A DNA stretch of 64,000 nt from contig NC_079514.1 of NCBI RefSeq assembly GCF_000801105.2, forward strand, positions 19,570,293-19,634,292, given 5' to 3'. The position numbers were made by a program, and so were the translations under genes. This DNA comes from Raphanus sativus. Taxonomy: Eukaryota > Streptophyta > Magnoliopsida > Brassicales > Brassicaceae. How positions within the stretch are numbered: the stretch's first letter is position 1; each line of letters opens with the position of its first letter. The notes under the pieces are model-generated. The model saw only the letters and a program-made list of their open reading frames with translations, was not told where the DNA came from and did not search any database. Shown here piece by piece: positions 62,419 to 64,000 of the stretch.

Positions 62419-63015
62419 TGTAAGTGCAAAAACGACACAAACAATAGTACTGCAGAAGGTAAATCAGAGAGACAAAATACACAAGCACACACAATAGCTT
62501 TATTAGAAATCGCCTTGTACAACTCAATTACAAGTTCTGCTTAATCAGCTTTACACGTCTAGTGTTACTCCCTAACACACGCCACTGAACAATTCCTAAG
62601 CTACCCGCTTATGTCTCTCCACCGTCAAGTACTTCAGCCCCTGCTTCAGCACGACCCAGAACACTTCCAAGCGCTTCTCTCTCTCTATAAGATCAGCCTC
62701 TGTGTCTCTGTCTCTCTACAGACGACCACATAGCTATCTTATACTAACTCCACGTTCCTGAAATCCTAGTCTCCAAGAAACCACAATTGCAACTTTCCTT
62801 TTCTTGGAATGCACTTATTCCTCTTCCTTTAAGTCATAAACTTGCTCCTCAAGTTTATTCCTCTTTGTCTTTTCTCCAAGATACTCCCTTGCTCTCCAAG
62901 TCTACACGACTCCAGCTCAGCATCTCGACTCCATATGGTCTTCACCACTCAACCCGAAGTCTGCTTCAGCAACTACGTCAGCAACTACTTCAGGGCGGAC
63001 ATCTTTACATCAACA
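62419..63015 (-). mobile_element. Ty1-copia LTR (3' LTR of a minus-strand element)
   Basis: On the minus strand the LTR begins TGTTGATGTAAAG and ends TGCACTTACA, about 597 bp, with an AATAAAGCT poly(A)-signal-like motif. Directly upstream on that strand is the polypurine tract AAGAGGGAGAT, typical of Ty1-copia elements. The other LTR and the target duplication would lie beyond 64000. AAAGT precedes the LTR on the plus strand at 62414-62418. Confidence 0.8.
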
Positions 63016-64000
63016 ATCTCCCTCTTTTAGCTTTGTGTGCCGATCAAGCACAACCTTCTTCTGGTTCAACAACCACGTTCCCCACCTGGAAAATTTCACG
63101 CTTAATGTGCTCTTCTCCCCCACGAGATGTGCACCACACCATGCTTTTCTCCCCCCACGAGACAAGCATCATCTACTTCAGGACGTCCATCACTATGCTC
63201 TTCTCCCCCATGAGATATGCACTCCTTGGACCAGAACACCACCATTCTCCCCCTGCTTGATTGCATACTAAGCTAAAACAGATGCTTAGATATCAAGCCT
63301 TACATACACACCTGTCTGCTACTGCATCACGATCTGACGCACTTATCGAGCTACTTCTCGACCCACTTATGTTGAGGACCAGGCTTCCTTCATGCGCCGT
63401 CTCCTTGACCATGAGCCTCTTCTCAACCACCCCGAGTGCCCTCTGCACTCATTGCTATAGCCTTGGAGTGATTTCGCTATCACCCTCCTGAAGATCCTCT
63501 CGCATCACTTCCTGACGCACTTCGATCTCCTTCCCCTTTGTGCTATAGACAACTCCGTGTCCTAACTCCAGCCTTGATGCTTCTTGATCTTCCTTAAGAC
63601 CACTCCTACCAGAGCTGCATCCATCTTCTGATGTCTCATCCTTGATGTCATCAAGTCAGCCACTCTTAGCTACAGACACCTCTTTAACCCTCTTGGGTTT
63701 AGTGAACGCCTTGTTCACCCTCTTGACCATGTTTCTGCTCTTTTCACGAGCAAAACACTCCACCTTCTTGTGTCCAACCTTTCTACAGAACCAACAGCAC
63801 ATCCGATGTTGCTTCTTCTTTGGCCTGACACAGTTGCTGATGCACCGATCAGTCTCCTTCCTTGTACCAGCTGCACAACCATGCTTCAGAACCTCATGTC
63901 TTATATTCATGTTGCTGCACTGATGTAACACTTTCGGCTTGTTACTCACAGCTCCACCCTGTAATACTTCTTACCGCACTCCTTGTCGTACGTCCCGACG
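63016..64000 (-). mobile_element. Ty1-copia internal region with gag zinc knuckle, partial
   Basis: The minus-strand frame 63949-63656 contains the zinc knuckle CWFCRKVGHKKVEC (C-X2-C-X4-H-X4-C) of a Ty1-copia nucleocapsid, preceded and followed by Lys/Arg-rich sequence. The gap between this frame and the polypurine tract (63016-63655) is too short for integrase and reverse transcriptase and shows none, so most of pol is deleted. Short repeats of CTTCTCCCCCACGAGA (63110-63220) fill part of it. The element continues past the window edge. Confidence 0.75.

Noticed and set aside
62787..63271. Overlapping plus-strand frames of 62-157 codons
   Set aside because: They lie antisense across a Ty1-copia LTR and the region beside its polypurine tract; low-complexity Ser/Leu/Pro composition with no family match.

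Overview
This is plant nuclear DNA from a Brassicaceae, most likely Brassica or a close relative. Introns are short with GT-AG borders, the host genes match Arabidopsis-type proteins closely, and the repeats (Athila-like LTRs with ATCGATCGAT motifs, Helitrons ending in a hairpin plus CTAG, short tRNA-derived SINEs) are typical of Brassica. All calls come from reading the sequence; no database search was run.

Two host genes look intact: a PHT1 phosphate transporter (12981-14649) and a 13-exon COP1-interacting-protein-related gene (56281-61203). Three others are damaged or doubtful: an RPA1-like ssDNA-binding gene cut by the left window edge (33-5334) with a 2.7-kb nested solo-LTR insertion in one intron and one suspect splice junction, a small RING-H2 gene with a frameshift (about 6315-6992), and a casein-kinase-1-like pseudogene (45244-51077).

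From 16.5 to 39.2 kb the window is a nest of mobile DNA. A short Helitron (16548-17817) abuts the probable 5' end of a large, decayed autonomous Helitron that codes for an RPA1-like protein (26817-29360) and a Rep/helicase (about 30198-37056) and ends at a hairpin/CTAG terminus at 39165. Near its 5' end it is interrupted by an Athila-like gag-protease element with two LTRs. The right LTR lies inside a 2.5-kb second copy of the left flank plus LTR, so the locus is a recombinant and not a simple insertion.

At 39-56 kb lie a small two-exon ORF next to a 150-bp GAA microsatellite, a third RPA1-like fragment, LINE pieces, a solo LTR in a kinase exon, a hAT-type element carrying a 1-kb minisatellite, a MITE cluster, and a 5'-truncated LINE with clean target-site duplications. 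The right end (62419-64000) is the 3' LTR and gag of a minus-strand Ty1-copia element that runs out of the window.

The best leads are the Helitron with its accessory ORFs, the recombinant LTR structure, and the minisatellite-bearing hAT element. I saw no prokaryotic system, CRISPR array, rRNA or functional tRNA gene.
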